46,522 bases of DNA from Melioribacteraceae bacterium (GCA_028282005.1 JANQIV010000151.1:1-46522); one strand, 5' to 3'. Positions 7,034 to 15,580 are shown, counted from the stretch's first letter. Notes: a model not told the origin generated them from the sequence alone. Translations and numbers: made by a program.

Positions 7034-8188
7034 TTATCTTGAATGATTGATTTGATTTTTGAACTGTACAGGAGTTTTTCCTGTAAATTTTTTGACCGCA
7101 TTATTAAAAGAAGTTTTGTTATTAAAACCAGCTTCAAACGCTAAGGCAAGTAAAGTGTAATCTTTATTGTCCGGTTCGTTTAGTTTTCTTTTAAACTCAT
7201 CTACTCTGTGTTTGTTAATGAAGTCATAAAACGTAAGCTCAAACTTTTCATTTAAAATTTGTGAAACATGATGCGGGTGTGCATCAAGCAGATTTGCAAA
7301 CTCGTTTAGTTTTATTGAGCTGTTCAAATATGGTTTTTCTTCTCCCATTAATTTTTGGATATCAGCTTCAATTTTTGTTGCAAGACTTTCAGTTAAAGTA
7401 GATTTCTCATACTTCCCGTTGGATCTTATTGTGTTTAATTGGGAATAAATTTCCGGATTAAAAAATGACTTAATTACAATAGAATAAACAACCACAGCCA
7501 TTCCAATTGTTAAAATATAATCCGCAGCAAAATAATATGTTGCTCCGAAACCGGATAACATTCCGTAGCTCATCCAGGCAATTGTGAAAACAGCAAAAGC
7601 TACGAGCAATTGTTGCAACCACTTCAAATTGACTCTTTGAATTGTTGAAAAATGGTTTTTGAGTTTTGAGTCATATGATTTTACAAGCGAATTAGTTAAC
7701 AAAGTATAAATGAGAAGATGCGGTATTTGCAGTAAATAAATAATAACTAATTCAATCCTCGGTTCGTTTGAAATAGCAGTATACAATCTTTCAATCATTT
7801 TTATTTTTATTTGCGGATCTAAAAAATAAAAAGGCAGATAAGCAAAGAAGTGAAGTGTAAACGGTAGAAGATGGAATAAATAATTTTTTACTGAGAAACT
7901 ACCATTGTCATTTAATAAAAATCTTGCATAAAAATAAAGCAGCGGACCAAACAAATAAACCAAAGGGTGAGTTAATGCAAAAAGAAAAGGGAAATTAATT
8001 AAGTGTCTCGACCAAAAAGCAACAATTTCAATTAGCCTTAAAGAAAAGACCAAAACGAATAACGCCAAAAATATATTTGCCGATTTATTTCCGCGTTTAT
8101 TAAAAAGCAAAAGTAGAAATAAAAAGATTCCCTGAAACGCGCCGAACAAGCAGACTATATGCCATATGTTTAACGAAGGAGTAATCAT
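7034..8188 (-). CDS. Membrane-anchored AraC family regulator
   Basis: 384 residues. The first 240 residues carry about seven hydrophobic helices (starting WHIVCLFGAFQGIFLFLLLL), like the 7TM-type AraC regulators common in Bacteroidetes. A short linker leads to the C-terminal AraC helix-turn-helix (about 290-380), with SIKLNEFANLLDAHPHHVSQ, the helix YTLLALAFEAGFNNKTSFNN and the closing FTGKTPVQFKNQ. The DNA-binding part would lie in the cytoplasm. The gene is convergent with the deaminase-like regulator and separated from it by 60 nt. The target is unknown. Confidence 0.85.
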   Translation of the reverse strand: MITPSLNIWHIVCLFGAFQGIFLFLLLLFNKRGNKSANIFLALFVLVFSLRLIEIVAFWSRHLINFPFLFALTHPLVYLFGPLLYFYARFLLNDNGSFSVKNYLFHLLPFTLHFFAYLPFYFLDPQIKIKMIERLYTAISNEPRIELVIIYLLQIPHLLIYTLLTNSLVKSYDSKLKNHFSTIQRVNLKWLQQLLVAFAVFTIAWMSYGMLSGFGATYYFAADYILTIGMAVVVYSIVIKSFFNPEIYSQLNTIRSNGKYEKSTLTESLATKIEADIQKLMGEEKPYLNSSIKLNEFANLLDAHPHHVSQILNEKFELTFYDFINKHRVDEFKRKLNEPDNKDYTLLALAFEAGFNNKTSFNNAVKKFTGKTPVQFKNQINHSR

Positions 8189-8336
8189 GAAATGAAAATA
8201 TAATGATGTAATTTAGAATTGCAAGATTATAAAAAAATGCGACCCCTTTTATTTAGAGCCGGAATTAAAATTATTTGTTCTAACTGTTTTTTAAGTGTAA
8301 CCCATTGATTAACTAGGCAAGATTATGTTTATAACT

Positions 8337-8717
8337 TTATCCCGTTTTTTGAAGCATTATCAAATTACCGAAGGAATCTTCAAAGATATTCTCTAATCCC
8401 CATTCTTTTTTTGTTAGGTCATCTCGAAATACAACACCCTTGTTTTTCAATCTTTCGATTTCCCCTTCAAGATCATCAACCCCAAAAACCATAACGGGTA
8501 AACCGGTAGTGAATAATTTTTCTTGATAATCTTTTGCGAAGGAATCTCCTCTGGGCTCAAGAAGCAATGCTGTCCCATTGATATCATCCTTTGAAACTAC
8601 AATTGCAAGTTGTGCATCAGGTACAAATTCTTTAGAATGAAATCCAAGTATTTCTGTATAAAACTTGTGTGCTTTTATAGGGTCATCTACAAATATGCTG
8701 GTCAATGCGATTCTCAC
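8337..8717 (-). CDS. VOC family (glyoxalase-like) protein
   Basis: 126 residues with the two beta-alpha-beta-beta-beta units of the vicinal oxygen chelate fold: MRIALTSIFVDDPIKAHKFY opens the first and the second closes with IFEDSFGNLIMLQ. The FEDSFGN motif before the last strand is typical. The start is GTG at 8717, supported by an AAGGAG Shine-Dalgarno 6 nt upstream. It has no co-directional partner close by. The substrate is not predictable; members include glyoxalases, dioxygenases and resistance proteins. Confidence 0.83.
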   Translation of the reverse strand: MRIALTSIFVDDPIKAHKFYTEILGFHSKEFVPDAQLAIVVSKDDINGTALLLEPRGDSFAKDYQEKLFTTGLPVMVFGVDDLEGEIERLKNKGVVFRDDLTKKEWGLENIFEDSFGNLIMLQKTG

Positions 8718-8883
8718 TCAAGGCTCCTTTCTTATATCATTGTTAATGGTTCAACCGACGATTGAAAATATAACAAAAAAAACAGTTTGATTAAGATTAT
8801 AAACGGCCTTAATATTTTATTTTCTGTTATGAAATATTTTGTGATAGCCGAGTAAATTTTTCACTTTCGCGAAATACTCATCC

Positions 8884-8951
8884 GCTGAGGTGGGGTTCGT
8901 GGTAACTAACGAAATCCCCCAGCCTCTCTTCTTTGACTTCGTCGAAATGAC
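8884..8951. repeat. Degenerate intergenic palindromic element
   Basis: GAGGTGGGGTTCG pairs with CGAAATCCCCCAGCCTC, and the right end is TCGAAATGAC, the same terminus as the elements at 4060-4160 and 37757-37842. The left terminus is decayed. Confidence 0.55.
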
Positions 8952-8977
8952 ACTATTCTATTGAAATGAAGTACTAA

Positions 8978-9127
8978 CTAATCTGTTTTATCTTTCTCCA
9001 AGTGTTCAAGACGTTTGGTTATTTCTTCAAGGCGGGTTTGCATTTTTCTTTTGTTTAAGTCCGGGAGAGATCGTATTGCCCTTATTTTGGCTAGTGAACT
9101 CTCCCAAGTTGCGAATAATTGATTACA
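8978..9127 (-). pseudogene. Remnant of an XRE-regulator C-terminus
   Basis: The minus strand has an open frame, with no start codon until near the end, that reads into MQTRLEEITKRLEHLEKDKT. This matches the coiled-coil tail LQTRLEEITKRLEQLENN of the intact regulator at 11225-11578. At the DNA level 9003-9042 equals 11250-11289 in 39 of 40 bases. The helix-turn-helix part is missing, so it is a fragment left by duplication or recombination. A tiny 21-residue peptide from the internal ATG cannot be excluded. Confidence 0.65.
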
Positions 9128-9183
9128 TCATTAAATCTAGAAAATATTTTACCGTTTCAGTAATTTTTAAAGCTATGTCTTTG

Positions 9184-10023
9184 TTACTTCATAAGCAGCA
9201 ATTTCTTTGTAATACTTACGTTTTCGCCACCCAAATGGTAGAAATATATTCCCGAGGATAACCCTCCGGCATTCCATATAATTTTGTAAGATCCTGGTGT
9301 ATATTCGCGTTGTCCAAGAACTTCTACTAACTGGCCTAACATATTGTAAATTCTTATTGAATATGATCCGGCTTCCTTTATACTAAAGCCAATAGTTGTA
9401 GAAGGGTTAAACGGATTCGGGTAATTCTGGCTTAACGAGAATTCATCGGGCAATTCCTTTGATTCCTCAATTAAGTTATTAGACTTCTTGGAAAGCGCAA
9501 GCGTGTCAATCTTGAATACTGTTGCAATTACTGTTACACTATCAATACTCATCGTAGAAAGATTTCCTGAGATTAATAGAAAGCCATTGTTCTTTGCGGG
9601 AGCTGAGCTAACAGTAATGTCGGCATTTTTAATTGTAACGTTTTTGAATTCACCGTTATCTCCTTCATTAACAAGTAAACCTATCTTAGTATTACTTGTA
9701 TCATTTATTTCAATATCAAGTTTTAATGAATCTATATGATACCCGCCGCCGTCAAATTTTCTATCGGACCAATCAAATCCAACTTTCCATGATTCACCCA
9801 AGCTTTTCATATTTATGTCATTTGCCAAAGCCCAATAAGAGCTTGTTGACCCTATTATTCCTATGGAATCCCAATCAGCCGCATTATAAATTAAATATGG
9901 GTCTGATTGAGTTCCGCTGCCGCTTATGTCCTGCTCGGCTAAAGCGAAAGCAACAGTATTAAGCAGATGCAGCAGAGCAAAGACAATAATTAGTGCCGAA
10001 GCAATTTTTATTTTCTTTAACAT
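9184..10023 (-). CDS. Secreted T9SS cargo protein with beta-helix-like domain
   Basis: 279 residues. Signal peptide at 1-29. The central part begins GSGTQSDPYLIYNAADWDSI, a motif that opens GLUG/beta-helix-like surface domains, and continues with strand repeats (GEFKNVTIKNADITVSS). The C-terminal 80 residues are a T9SS type A sorting domain: QNYPNPFNPSTTI, SIRIYNMLGQLVEVL, GIYFYHL and KKLLLMK at the end. The protein is therefore expected to be exported and cleaved or anchored at the surface. It lies 21 nt after the repeat-bearing secreted protein, on the same strand, and probably forms an operon with it. Confidence 0.85.
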   Translation of the reverse strand: MLKKIKIASALIIVFALLHLLNTVAFALAEQDISGSGTQSDPYLIYNAADWDSIGIIGSTSSYWALANDINMKSLGESWKVGFDWSDRKFDGGGYHIDSLKLDIEINDTSNTKIGLLVNEGDNGEFKNVTIKNADITVSSAPAKNNGFLLISGNLSTMSIDSVTVIATVFKIDTLALSKKSNNLIEESKELPDEFSLSQNYPNPFNPSTTIGFSIKEAGSYSIRIYNMLGQLVEVLGQREYTPGSYKIIWNAGGLSSGIYFYHLGGENVSITKKLLLMK

Positions 10024-10044
10024 TTATAAACCTCAACAAATTTT

Positions 10045-11124
10045 TTAGTTATTGACTTCTTTTTTCAATAAATCTATTTCCTCTTTTAATCCGTCTATGG
10101 TTTGGTTCTGTTGAATAATATATAATGTCATTTCTTCAATTTTTTGGAGAAGTTTAACCTGCATTTCTCCAATGTTTAATCCATTTTCTTCAACTTCTTT
10201 TGCAGAAGGGATATCAGGCAAGTGTTTATTTTGTTTGATGAACTCGCTTACTTCAGTTATTGATCTTAAATTAAAATCATCTTCAAAAACAAAATCAGGC
10301 CAACCCGAGGTTGTAACTTCAACTTCTTTTGCCGTTATTGTACCGTTTACAGCTAGTTCAGACTGGGGTGTAGTTGTACCTATACCTACATTTCCGGTGC
10401 TTGTTATTCTTACAGCTTCTTGGGCTAGACCAGTACCAAATAATAACTCGGCTCCAGCCTTATGAGTTTGGATATCAAGCTTATTGGCATCATGTCCCCA
10501 GCGGATAAGTCCGCCGAAATTATCAGATGTGCTGCCAAATACTAATCCACCGGCTTCGCTATCACCGGCAAGTATATTAATGCCTGCATTCCCGCTTCCT
10601 TCAACTACCAGTTCATCAGCAGAGCCAACCGGAGTTGCTCCGCTGCTGTCCGATAAAACATGCAATAGGCCTGTTGGCGATGTTGTCCCAATTCCAACTT
10701 TACCGGAACTATTAATCCGCATGGCTTCCTGGGCAAGACCAGTACCAAATAATAATTCAGCTCCAGTTTTGTGTGTTTGAATATCAAGTTTATTGGCATC
10801 ATGTCCCCAGCGGATAAGTCCGCCGAAATTATCAGATGTGCTGCCAAATACTAATCCACCGGCTTCATTGTCACCGGCAATAATATTAATACCTACATTC
10901 CCGGTTCCTTCAACTACCAGTTCATCGGCAGAAGTTACAGGACTTGCTCCGCTACTATCCGATGAAACATGTAAAAGGCCTGATGGTGATGATGTACCGA
11001 CGCCAACATTGCCGTTATTATAATAGATATTAGTTCCTGTAGAATCCCATTGAGCAAAAGAAGGTTTTGATACTACTAATAAAATAAGTAGTAAGGAATA
11101 GGAAAAGAAATTTATTGATCTCAT
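10045..11124 (-). CDS. Secreted tail-fibre-like repeat protein
   Basis: 359 residues with a signal peptide (1-24). Two tandem 103-residue repeats follow, each with a GNVGIGTTSP-type turn, a LLHVxSDSSGA strand and the block GGLIRWGHDANKLDIQTHK. The C-terminal 100 residues contain FVFEDDFNLRSITEVSEFIK and HLPDIPSAKEVEENGLNIGE, then a coiled coil up to the end. This tail is widespread in Bacteroidetes proteins that resemble phage tail fibres and may trimerise the product. There is no T9SS domain, so export beyond the periplasm is uncertain. It sits between the XRE regulator and a T9SS protein on the same strand. Confidence 0.82.
   Translation of the reverse strand: MRSINFFSYSLLLILLVVSKPSFAQWDSTGTNIYYNNGNVGVGTSSPSGLLHVSSDSSGASPVTSADELVVEGTGNVGINIIAGDNEAGGLVFGSTSDNFGGLIRWGHDANKLDIQTHKTGAELLFGTGLAQEAMRINSSGKVGIGTTSPTGLLHVLSDSSGATPVGSADELVVEGSGNAGINILAGDSEAGGLVFGSTSDNFGGLIRWGHDANKLDIQTHKAGAELLFGTGLAQEAVRITSTGNVGIGTTTPQSELAVNGTITAKEVEVTTSGWPDFVFEDDFNLRSITEVSEFIKQNKHLPDIPSAKEVEENGLNIGEMQVKLLQKIEEMTLYIIQQNQTIDGLKEEIDLLKKEVNN
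10412..11029. repeat. Tandem direct repeat, two 309-bp units
   Basis: Units at about 10412-10720 and 10721-11029 lie inside the tail-fibre-like gene. A stretch including CATGTCCCCAGCGGATAAG and the following 60 bases is the same in both units. The period is exactly 103 codons, so loss or gain of a unit keeps the reading frame. Confidence 0.85.
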
Positions 11125-11224
11125 AACTAACTCCCTTTAAATATGTTGAATGTGTGGTTTGAAGTATTCTTAAAATATATTTTAAGAATTTAAACTGCTA
11201 AAAACTTTCTATTAAGTTTTAATA

Positions 11225-11578
11225 TTAAGAGATAGTATTATTTTCTAGTTGTTCAAGGCGTTTGGTTATTTCTTCAAGGCGGGTTTGCAGTTCATAAATT
11301 TGCCGGGGATCAATATTCTCTCTTACGAGGTTGTCTGTTGCTGGTTCTCTCTGGTATTTTATGCCTGTAAGCAGCCAATTAATGTCGCAGCCGTCGAGAG
11401 CCAATTTGGTAAGTAAATCTACCCCCATTCCGTTTCTGCCGTTTGCGTATTGGCTTAGTGATTTCTGCCGGACATCAATTTTTCGTTCTAATCTTGCCAA
11501 AGTGCCGTATTTTTCCTCGGCGTATTCTCTAAGCCGGGCGCCTTGCTCAACGTATTTTAACCGCTTTTCTTCTTCCAA
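11225..11578 (-). CDS. XRE family helix-turn-helix regulator
   Basis: 117 residues. The helix-turn-helix spans about 14-70 (GTLARLERKIDVRQKSLSQY, then ANGRNGMGVDLLTKLALDGC and the CI-like INWLLTG). The C-terminal 30 residues are a coiled coil (LQTRLEEITKRLEQLE), probably for dimerisation. No ATG fits: the start is TTG at 11578, with an in-frame stop two codons upstream and AGGA 10 nt away. It lies 100 nt ahead of the secreted-protein genes on the same strand. The C-terminal coding sequence is duplicated as a fragment at 8978. A 3-bp-spaced AAGT/ACTT dyad overlaps the promoter at 11622-11652 and could be its operator. Confidence 0.8.
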   Translation of the reverse strand: MEEEKRLKYVEQGARLREYAEEKYGTLARLERKIDVRQKSLSQYANGRNGMGVDLLTKLALDGCDINWLLTGIKYQREPATDNLVRENIDPRQIYELQTRLEEITKRLEQLENNTIS

Positions 11579-11621
11579 AGGTCATAAATCCTAAATGGTT
11601 GCAAATTTTACATCTAAAGTC

Positions 11622-11652
11622 TTGACAAGTGATACTTATCGATGTATATTTA
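11622..11652 (+). promoter_or_regulatory. Promoter, TTG-N20-TAnnTTTR type, overlapping a small dyad
   Basis: TTG at 11622-11624 and TATATTTA at 11645-11652 are 20 bp apart; read as a sigma-70 promoter it is TTGACA-N17-TATATT. The dyad AAGTGATACTT lies between the two boxes, a typical place for a repressor. The likely transcript starts just before the hairpin block at 11688. Confidence 0.55.
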
Positions 11653-11687
11653 CATTTTAAAAGTTTGATTTTAATCCAAATAAAAAA

Positions 11688-11755
11688 GGGGGTTGGCCAG
11701 GATAAACGGGTTTCCACTAATCGCCAAATTATTGTTGCCTGCCGGGCCTTCCTCC
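11688..11755. other. GC-rich hairpin block, possible structured RNA
   Basis: GGGGGTTGGCC (11688-11698) pairs with GGCCTTCCTCC (11745-11755) as plus-strand RNA, with one G-U pair and a symmetric UU/UU internal loop. The 46-nt interior includes TTGGC/GCCAA and a GGATAAAC/GTTTCC dyad. On the minus strand the block is followed by CCCCCTTTTTTATT, which looks terminator-like. It stands out from its AT-rich surroundings. I do not recognise a known RNA family. Confidence 0.4.
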
Positions 11756-11854
11756 ACTCCTTTAAATAACTGCTTATTTGATTTTTAAGCAATTAATTAT
11801 GCAAAATATTGATAAGATGTAAATAAAGCAACTCGTGTGTGCATCTTTTTGTTT

Positions 11855-11899
11855 GTCATTGCGGGTGAACCGCTGATAACAGTTTGAACGAAGTAATGA
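11855..11899. repeat. Degenerate GTCATTGCG palindromic element
   Basis: GTCATT at the left and AATGA at the right flank a GCGGGTGAACCGC hairpin and a GAACGAAG stretch. This resembles the widespread GTCATTGCGAGC-type intergenic repeats. Decayed, low confidence. Confidence 0.4.
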
Positions 11900-11973
11900 A
11901 TGGGTCGAAATTATTTCGCTTTTTTTATTGTCGGAACACTTGCAATGGCATTTGTGAAAACGGAGAACTACCA

Positions 11974-12291
11974 ATGAAAGAATTAATGACGCTTGATATT
12001 AAATACCCCAAAAGGATTGAAATACTTGTACGAGTTCAGTGCAAAAAATGTAAGGGAACCGGCTTTATTTTAGCTGATGAAGCGAAAGACATTAGAGAAA
12101 GGTACAGAAAAATTGTCAGCTCAGACCACTCATTAGAGGAAAAGAAAGCTATCGACAAAGAAATCCTGGACTTCGAGTTGACGCACAGATACAATCCACT
12201 CGCTCAATTTGCCAAGTGCGAGACTTGTGAAAACACCGGCCAACTTGTAAAATATATTGATGTAAAAAAGCTGATCAATAGCGAAGTGTGA
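11974..12291 (+). CDS. Small zinc-finger protein with DnaJ-like CxxCxxxG motifs
   Basis: 105 residues. Two metal-binding motifs, VQCKKCKGTGF near residue 25 and AKCETCENTGQL near residue 85, resemble the CxxCxGxG repeats of the DnaJ zinc-finger region and are split by a charged helix (SLEEKKAIDKEILDFEL). Together the four cysteines could bind one zinc. The start is ATG at 11974, with GGAGAA 7 nt upstream; a longer frame back to 11884 has no ribosome site and an unlikely composition. It is not a J-protein, since no HPD is present. Role unknown, perhaps protein or RNA binding. Confidence 0.65.
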   Translation: MKELMTLDIKYPKRIEILVRVQCKKCKGTGFILADEAKDIRERYRKIVSSDHSLEEKKAIDKEILDFELTHRYNPLAQFAKCETCENTGQLVKYIDVKKLINSEV

Positions 12292-12325
12292 AAACAGAAT
12301 TCAGTCAGCCGCGATGTATTAATTA

Positions 12326-12682
12326 TTAAAGTCCCTGAACAGCTTTTGGCGATGGTCCGTATTGGTTTTGCCCTAAATTTCCTTCAGTAACCATTAGAAC
12401 TAAAAACCAAATTCCACCGATCAATGGTACAAATGAGATGAAAAACCAAGCACCGCTTTTCCCGATATCGTGCAGTCTTCTTACGGAGACAGCAATACTT
12501 GGAACAATTACGCCAATTAAATAAATAGCATAAAACACAGCACCGGTTCCAATAATGGTGTCAATAACAAGTAAAGCAATTCCGAAAATGATGTTAAATA
12601 ATACAAACATCCAGTATTCTTTACGTCTGGCTCGGCCGTTAAAATTTGCGTAGTTCTTCATAACTTTGATATACCACTCCAT
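12326..12682 (-). CDS. DUF805 family inner-membrane protein
   Basis: 118 residues. The family hallmarks are present: NFNGRARRKEYWMFVLFNII at the N-terminus, three to four hydrophobic helices, the central VRRLHDIGKSGAWFF and the C-terminal GPSPKA. DUF805 proteins are small membrane proteins of unknown function. It is convergent with the zinc-finger gene (34-nt gap), and a spacing of about 200 nt separates it from the patatin gene, which lies on the same strand upstream. Confidence 0.9.
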   Translation of the reverse strand: MEWYIKVMKNYANFNGRARRKEYWMFVLFNIIFGIALLVIDTIIGTGAVFYAIYLIGVIVPSIAVSVRRLHDIGKSGAWFFISFVPLIGGIWFLVLMVTEGNLGQNQYGPSPKAVQGL

Positions 12683-12880
12683 GATATTCCCTCCATGTTA
12701 ATTTATGTTTTTTTAATGCTCAGTGTCTCAAAGGAATTCAGTAATGAAGCCAATTGCCCTCATGACTTCAAATGAAGATAAAGAAAAGTATACAATATTT
12801 ATAGTTTTAGCAAATGATAATTATATGATGTGATATAGCTAAAGATATGATGTTAAAGATTGTTGGGTTTACTACTGTGT

Positions 12881-15580
12881 TTAAAAATTATAACCTATTG
12901 AAAAGTAAAAGAATGTTTCACCCCAGCTAATTGAATTATCGGGTAGTAAATTTCTGAAATTAAAACTTTTTCCCACTGAGAAATCTGCCGGTCCTATGGG
13001 AGTATCAAGTGATAGTGTGCCGCCTATTCCATGCCTGAAATCCTTAAATCGTATTTGTTCGCGTTCGGTCCAGATTGATCCTGTATCGTAGCGGAGTTTT
13101 AAATATGAATCAAAGAATATTTCAAAAGGAAGGTTGAGCCTGTATTCAATTCCGGTTTGAAAAATTTGTCTTCCTCTAAAGTCATAATCGCGGAATCCGA
13201 AAAAGTTATTTTGTCCGCCGAAAGAAAACTGCTGGCTTAATGGCAGTGTTTCATCTGCAAAACCGATCTTGAAATTGAACATAACTATATTACTCGGATT
13301 GAACGCAATATGGTTTTTGTATTCAGCAAAGAACTTTGTATAGCTTGCTTCGCCGCCAAAAAAGCTTTGTGCGGTTTCGTAATAAGCATTCATCAAAAAT
13401 CCGTCGGTAGGGTAAGGGATTCTATCTTGTGAGTCCAAAGTTAGTCCGAATTTTATAGAGGCTACGTTAAGATTGTATTCATCTACTGTTTCGTTATTTG
13501 TATTTTCAATTTGATCGCGGGTGAATTTTCCTTCAATAAAAAGTTTTCCGTACTTCTGTACTTGTGTTCCCAATGCAGCAGAAAAACCTAATCTTGACTC
13601 TTTGTATTCGCCGGTTTTTTGTCTAAGTATTTTATTTTTACTGGAAGTTGAATCGTCTGCGTAAGTGTTAATATCCCTGAACTCATAAAATCCCCGGATG
13701 TTGTAAGTGAGATAAGTATTAAATATCCGGTTGGCTTTATGTTCAAAAATAAATTTCAAATTTCTTGATCCCGCCAAAAGTGTTGTCCCAAGCTCAGTTG
13801 CAGATCCGAATATATTTTCATCCCTTAAATCCATTGAAAACTGGGTGAAGTATTCGTTGTCAACTCTTAGACCGAAACGCATTAACGCGGAGGGTTTCTC
13901 TTTAATTTTTATATGCAGCTTATTTTCGTTGTTTTCTCTAATTACATGAAGCTCAATCTCTTCAAAAAGATTTACACTTTTAAGATTATTAAGAGCTTTT
14001 TCAATTTCATCATATTTGAAAAAGCCGTTGTTCTTAAAATTGAATTCGCGTTTTATTACTGAGTCATTAGTTTTTGTATTTCCGTCTATAGTAATATCTG
14101 AAATGTACCCTTCGTTAATACGCACAACGAGCAGTCCGTTGTTGTCGTAAAAAGAAACACTTTGTACACTTGCTAATGAATAACCTTTAGCTCTATAGAG
14201 CTTCATTAATTCGATCAATTGTTTTTGAACCAGTTTGGGATTATAAGGTTTATTCATAACTTCATTAATAATTGAATATGCTTCTTCTTTTTCGATTTTA
14301 GTGATACTTGTTAAATCGATTTTATTGACGATTGTATTTAATTCCTCAGATATTTTTAATTGGGAATTTACTTCATTGACAATAATTTCGGCACTAATAT
14401 CTTTGTGATTTCCCAACTCATAAATTTTGTTGATCTGATATAGAATTTCATTTCCTGAAACTTCATCAGTGTTTGCCAATCTTGAGTAAACCATTTTTTC
14501 AATTTCGCCGGGATCATCTCTCAATTGCAGATCAGCAAAGATTTTTTCTTCCGCGAAACTTTTCAATAATGTAGTTTCATAATTTGATTTAATACTATCA
14601 ACTGTCGATAATGAATAATTATAACCAAAGTTTATCAATGATTTCGCTTCAGAGAAGCTTGTGTTATCAAATTCTTTTATCTGAGGGGAGATAACAAAAT
14701 CAGCATCGCTAAGCTGTTGTGAGTTTAATATCTTCATTGGGATGCTGACAATTTGATCGGCGATAGTCCATGGATAATTTAATTCCTCTTTGGATCGCAA
14801 TGAGCTAGTTGTATTAACTGCTAAAATAAAATCGGGATCAAAGCTTTCAGCAATTTTAACTGGAATATTCGCAACAAGTCCGCCATCAACCAATAGTAAA
14901 GAATCAAGATTTACCGGTGGAAGCAGAAACGAAACGCTTGAGCTTGCGCGCATAGCTTTACTCAATGATCCTGAATTGAGAACTATCGTATTGCCATTTA
15001 CAAGATCAGTACAAACAGCTCTGAATTTGTACTGCATACTATCGAAACTGCCGTTTGCATTTATCGGAGCATTTAATGTTAGAAGTGTCAAAAAATTTGA
15101 TACATCATGGCCAGTGTTTAATGCAGTTGGAATTACAAGCGAAAGCCCATCCAGCCTTAATGCAAGTAAAGCTTTGTCTTCGGTTATCTTTTGTTCAAGA
15201 AAAAGCTCTTTTCTGTCAGTTTCCTCTAATGAAAAGAAATCATTCCAATTTGTTGCACGCACAATCGAGTCGAGCTCGTTAATGCTGTAACCGGCAGAAT
15301 ACAGCCCGCCGATAATACTTCCGATGCTTGTCCCGACAATGTATTCAATAGGGATTTGTTTTTCTTCAAATGCTTTTAATACACCGATCTGTGCAAAGCC
15401 CCTTGCACCGCCGCCGCTAAGGGCAACGGCGACTTTGGGTTTATTAGAAATCTCTTTTGTTGTTAATCCGAATGGGAGCGGCTTTTCAACCAAATCTAAT
15501 TCAAGGGGATATCTTTCCTGAGCAAATAGAATTGATAGAAAACAAATTAAGAACAAAACCTTTTTGAAAACGGCAAACAT
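12881..15580 (-). CDS. Patatin-like phospholipase fused to a BamA-type barrel
   Basis: 899 residues from ATG 15580; a GTG nine bases further upstream is a weaker start. Signal peptide 1-20. The patatin domain (about 48-300) has the oxyanion loop SGGGARGFAQIG, the nucleophile elbow GTSIGS (Ser85) and the catalytic Asp in DGGLVANIPV (Asp232). POTRA-like repeats follow (about 435-560, VRINEGYISDITIDGN), then an Omp85/surface-antigen barrel to the end (SFGGQNNFFGFRDYDFRGRQ). The architecture matches FplA/PlpD-like proteins (type Vd secretion). The outer-membrane location is well supported; the lipid substrate is not known. It lies 19 nt after yidC on the same strand. Confidence 0.92.
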   Translation of the reverse strand: MFAVFKKVLFLICFLSILFAQERYPLELDLVEKPLPFGLTTKEISNKPKVAVALSGGGARGFAQIGVLKAFEEKQIPIEYIVGTSIGSIIGGLYSAGYSINELDSIVRATNWNDFFSLEETDRKELFLEQKITEDKALLALRLDGLSLVIPTALNTGHDVSNFLTLLTLNAPINANGSFDSMQYKFRAVCTDLVNGNTIVLNSGSLSKAMRASSSVSFLLPPVNLDSLLLVDGGLVANIPVKIAESFDPDFILAVNTTSSLRSKEELNYPWTIADQIVSIPMKILNSQQLSDADFVISPQIKEFDNTSFSEAKSLINFGYNYSLSTVDSIKSNYETTLLKSFAEEKIFADLQLRDDPGEIEKMVYSRLANTDEVSGNEILYQINKIYELGNHKDISAEIIVNEVNSQLKISEELNTIVNKIDLTSITKIEKEEAYSIINEVMNKPYNPKLVQKQLIELMKLYRAKGYSLASVQSVSFYDNNGLLVVRINEGYISDITIDGNTKTNDSVIKREFNFKNNGFFKYDEIEKALNNLKSVNLFEEIELHVIRENNENKLHIKIKEKPSALMRFGLRVDNEYFTQFSMDLRDENIFGSATELGTTLLAGSRNLKFIFEHKANRIFNTYLTYNIRGFYEFRDINTYADDSTSSKNKILRQKTGEYKESRLGFSAALGTQVQKYGKLFIEGKFTRDQIENTNNETVDEYNLNVASIKFGLTLDSQDRIPYPTDGFLMNAYYETAQSFFGGEASYTKFFAEYKNHIAFNPSNIVMFNFKIGFADETLPLSQQFSFGGQNNFFGFRDYDFRGRQIFQTGIEYRLNLPFEIFFDSYLKLRYDTGSIWTEREQIRFKDFRHGIGGTLSLDTPIGPADFSVGKSFNFRNLLPDNSISWGETFFYFSIGYNF

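Larger units (their letters stand above)
8718..9183. other. Gene-poor gap with repeat and gene remnant
   Basis: This 466-nt stretch holds a degenerate palindromic element (8884-8951) and a broken copy of the C-terminus of an XRE regulator (8978-9127). I see nothing else convincing in it. Confidence 0.6.
11579..11973. other. Divergent intergenic region with promoter and structured block
   Basis: This 395-nt region lies between the XRE regulator and the zinc-finger protein. It holds a plus-strand promoter (11622-11652), a GC-rich hairpin block (11688-11755) and a degenerate palindrome (11855-11899), each listed separately. No convincing protein gene was seen. Confidence 0.6.

Noticed and set aside
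10412-11029. CRISPR-like repeats
   Set aside because: Only two long coding repeats with no spacers; they encode protein repeats.
9184-11578. Prophage remnant suggested by the CI-like XRE gene and tail-fibre-like repeats
   Set aside because: Both structural genes have signal peptides and one has a T9SS sorting domain; no phage structural, lysis or integrase gene is near.
11700-11760. RNase P RNA-like GAGGAA..CCGG string on the minus strand
   Set aside because: The other conserved regions of RNase P RNA are missing and the space is too small.
11547-11792. 81-codon frame on the minus strand overlapping the XRE start
   Set aside because: It runs through the hairpin block, promoter and dyad, and its composition is not protein-like; treated as a shadow of the structured region.
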